Below, piece by piece: positions 31,540 through 33,021 of a stretch of 33,021 nt of DNA. The DNA is from CAZBME01 sp964645835. GTDB lineage: Bacteria > Desulfobacterota > Syntrophia > Syntrophales > UBA8958. The stretch covers positions 1 to 33,021 of the forward strand of contig CAZYDG010000013.1 in the NCBI GenBank assembly GCA_964645835.1, in the 5' to 3' direction. The notes under the pieces were generated by a model, which searched no databases, was not told where the DNA came from, and was given only the letters and a program-made list of their open reading frames with translations. Numbering within the stretch: the stretch's first letter is position 1; each line of letters begins with the position of its first letter. Position numbers and translations under genes: made by a program.

Positions 31540-32676
31540 CTAACGTTTTGAATGCTTTTCAAGGTCTTGGTCCGTATCCTCGTATCGCTTGGCAATGTCT
31601 TGAAACTCTTCAGCAATTTCCTTAAAAGCATCTACCATATCGGGATCGAAATGGCTGCCGCTGCTCTGAACGATGATCTCGAAAGCCTTTTCGTGTGGCA
31701 TGCCCTCCTTATACACACGGCGGCAAATGAGAGCGTCATAGACATCAGCCAGGGCCATCAAACGGCCTGAGATTGGAATGTCGTCACCAGACAGGCCTTC
31801 CGGATAACCGGTGCCGTCCCATTTTTCCTGATGGCAATATGCAATTTCCTTAGCAAAGGAAAGAAAAGGCAGCTCAATCCCGAGACGACGTTCTGCAGCT
31901 ATTATCGCGTCGCGGCCAAGTCTGCAGTGTGATTTCATGATTTCAAATTCTTCCGTAGTGAATTTTCCGGGTTTAAGAAGAATATTGTCGGGGATGCCTA
32001 CTTTTCCGATATCATGTAGCGGTGCTGACTTGAAAAGAATGTCAATGGTTTTGCCATTATCAAGAAAATAACTGAACCGCGGATGATAACGAAGTTTACC
32101 GGCCAATGCTCGAACATAAAACTGGGTGCGGCGAATATGGTTACCCGTATCATTGTCTCGCGTTTCCGCCAGTGATGCCATAGCTAGAATCGTTGCTTCC
32201 TGGACCGCGACAACCTCCTGAGTTCGCCGCTGCACTTCAGCTTCCAGGAATTCGTTTTGATCCTTGAGGTAGTCGCGCACCCGCTTCATCTGAAGATGAG
32301 TTTTGACGCGTGCCAGAACCACGGGCGGACTGATCGGCTTGGTAATGTAATCGACTGCACCGATTTCGAAGCCGCGCATCTCATCCTCAACATCTGCTTT
32401 GGCAGTCAGAAAGATGACCGGGATGTCCCTGGTCTCCGAGGTTGACTTTAAATGCCTGCATGTCTCATAGCCATCCATGACCGGCATCATAATGTCGAGC
32501 AGGATGATGTCCGGTGGTGTGCCGGTGAGGGCCACTTTAAGTGCACGTTCTCCATTGTTGGCTATTTTTACTTTGTAAATGTCCTTAAGCAGACCACTCA
32601 TCAGTGTAAGGTTTTCCGGTTGGTCATCTACAACCAATATTGTAGGCTTATCAAATAATCCGTCATTATTGTCCAT
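31540..32676 (-). CDS. Response regulator with HD-GYP phosphodiesterase domain (RpfG-like)
   Basis: 378 residues. A receiver domain (about 12-125) has phosphoacceptor D61 (LLDIMMP). A coiled linker (about 128-165) leads to an HD-GYP domain (about 165-365) with HDIGK (HD at 221-222) and HQEKWDGTGYP (GYP at 290-292). HD-GYP enzymes hydrolyse cyclic di-GMP, and the metal-binding residues are present, so it is likely active. AAAGGAGGAAG precedes the ATG. The upstream gene on the same strand is a hybrid kinase whose remnant reading frame ends 11 bp inside this gene, so the kinase is the natural phosphodonor. Confidence 0.95.
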   Translation of the reverse strand: MDNNDGLFDKPTILVVDDQPENLTLMSGLLKDIYKVKIANNGERALKVALTGTPPDIILLDIMMPVMDGYETCRHLKSTSETRDIPVIFLTAKADVEDEMRGFEIGAVDYITKPISPPVVLARVKTHLQMKRVRDYLKDQNEFLEAEVQRRTQEVVAVQEATILAMASLAETRDNDTGNHIRRTQFYVRALAGKLRYHPRFSYFLDNGKTIDILFKSAPLHDIGKVGIPDNILLKPGKFTTEEFEIMKSHCRLGRDAIIAAERRLGIELPFLSFAKEIAYCHQEKWDGTGYPEGLSGDDIPISGRLMALADVYDALICRRVYKEGMPHEKAFEIIVQSSGSHFDPDMVDAFKEIAEEFQDIAKRYEDTDQDLEKHSKR

Positions 32677-32850
32677 TTCTTCCTCCTTTGAGATCGATTT
32701 TCAAATCAGTCAAATGCTGAGTTAGTAGTTTGATGGCTTTTGCAAAATCATAATTTTTAACGGCATTTTCTATCGATTGGAATGACTTCACCCTCTTGCT
32801 CAGGAACGGCAGTGTCCGATGAAAGGTTATCGGCCCGGCCTATGTTCACC
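32666..32850 (-). pseudogene. Out-of-frame C-terminal remnant of the hybrid kinase (possible frameshift)
   Basis: In the +1 frame relative to the kinase, the minus strand is open to a stop at 32666-32668. From about 32780 it encodes a helical stretch containing SIENAVKNYDF, AKAIKLLTQHL and DLKIDLKGG. This reads like the final helix of an Hpt domain or hybrid-kinase tail. Its stop overlaps the HD-GYP start by 11 bp, the spacing expected of coupled operon genes. Removing one base in the GGG run (CCC at 32791-32793 on the plus strand) would join the two frames. A real mutation, a sequencing error or chance are all possible. Confidence 0.4.
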
Positions 32851-33021
32851 CACTTAACCAGCTTGCCGAATAGTTCATCGGGATCAATGGGCTTGGCAAT
32901 ATGGTCATTCATGCCCGCATCCTGGCATTTCTGTATGTCGGCAGCCATGACGTTTGCCGTCATGGCGATGATGGGAAGTTTCCGGAATGCCTCTTGTTTC
33001 CTGATCTCCACAGTGGCCGTG
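32757..33021 (-). CDS. Hybrid histidine kinase C-terminal receiver, partial (runs off the right edge)
   Basis: 88 codons before a stop at 32757; the start is outside the window. The visible part is the second half of a receiver domain: LPIIAMTANVMAADIQKC, AGMNDHIAKPIDPDELF and KLVKWV, in the form usual for receivers at the end of hybrid sensor kinases. After the receiver comes a roughly 25-residue tail (VPEQEGEVIPIDRKCR). The Hpt domain often found after such receivers is absent. A second frame with kinase-tail-like coding starts here (see 32666-32850). It lies upstream of the HD-GYP regulator and probably forms its two-component partner. Confidence 0.75.
   Translation of the reverse strand, partial: TATVEIRKQEAFRKLPIIAMTANVMAADIQKCQDAGMNDHIAKPIDPDELFGKLVKWVNIGRADNLSSDTAVPEQEGEVIPIDRKCR

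Overview
The window looks like a chromosomal segment of an anaerobic Gram-negative bacterium of the deltaproteobacterial (Desulfobacterota) type; a Syntrophus-like or related lineage would fit. This is inferred from gene content, not from a marker gene. The support is moderate GC, Kdo/LPS synthesis (KdsD), a FadN-type hydroxyacyl-CoA dehydrogenase/hydratase next to a thiolase under a TetR regulator, an HD-GYP response regulator, and a tilS-ftsH-folP-tsaE-lysC housekeeping run. Nearly all genes are intact and tightly packed. Several are translationally coupled, and GTG and TTG starts are common.

Layout. (a) 1-123: the 5' end of a transposase gene (minus strand) and the repeat-bearing tip of an insertion sequence. 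(b) 157-4804: a self-contained fatty-acid module with a strong promoter over a palindromic operator, tetR, fadN-like, a hairpin, fadA-like and a terminator. (c) 4884-5016: tRNA-Val(CAC) and a probably bidirectional terminator. (d) 5038-12436, all minus: degP, a BASS-type transporter, sodB, radC, a structured 443-bp gap, kdsD, and a TMTC-like membrane protein with TPR repeats. (e) 12609-14578, plus: a patatin-like phospholipase coupled by ATGA overlap to a two-TM/RCK potassium channel, followed by a 253-bp MITE-like element. (f) 14901-15854, minus: a DUF374 acyltransferase and a cold-shock protein with a long structured leader. (g) 16166-22498, minus: one compact operon running tim44-like, DUF2520 (PanG-like), panB, Nudix, SAM methyltransferase, and a membrane protein with a degenerate spermidine-synthase fold. 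(h) 22601-30254, plus: gph-like phosphatase, tilS, ftsH, folP, tsaE, lysC and a ComEA-like protein. (i) 30334-33021: a signalling cluster with a lone receiver, a cNMP-FHA protein, an HD-GYP regulator and the 3' end of a hybrid histidine kinase.

How the genes fit together. Region b is an autonomous beta-oxidation unit that its TetR protein probably represses. Region g joins pantothenate (CoA precursor) synthesis to a Nudix protein that resembles CoA diphosphatases. Region d mixes envelope quality control, oxidative defence and LPS precursor synthesis. Region i looks like a phosphorelay/c-di-GMP module.

I did not find a convincing wholly new system. The observations most worth a second look are an in-frame internal start in lysC with an optimal Shine-Dalgarno (a two-product aspartokinase), the pan operon with its non-PanE reductase candidate and Nudix partner, the frame-disrupted tail of the hybrid kinase, the MITE-like element, and the nested inverted repeats upstream of csp.
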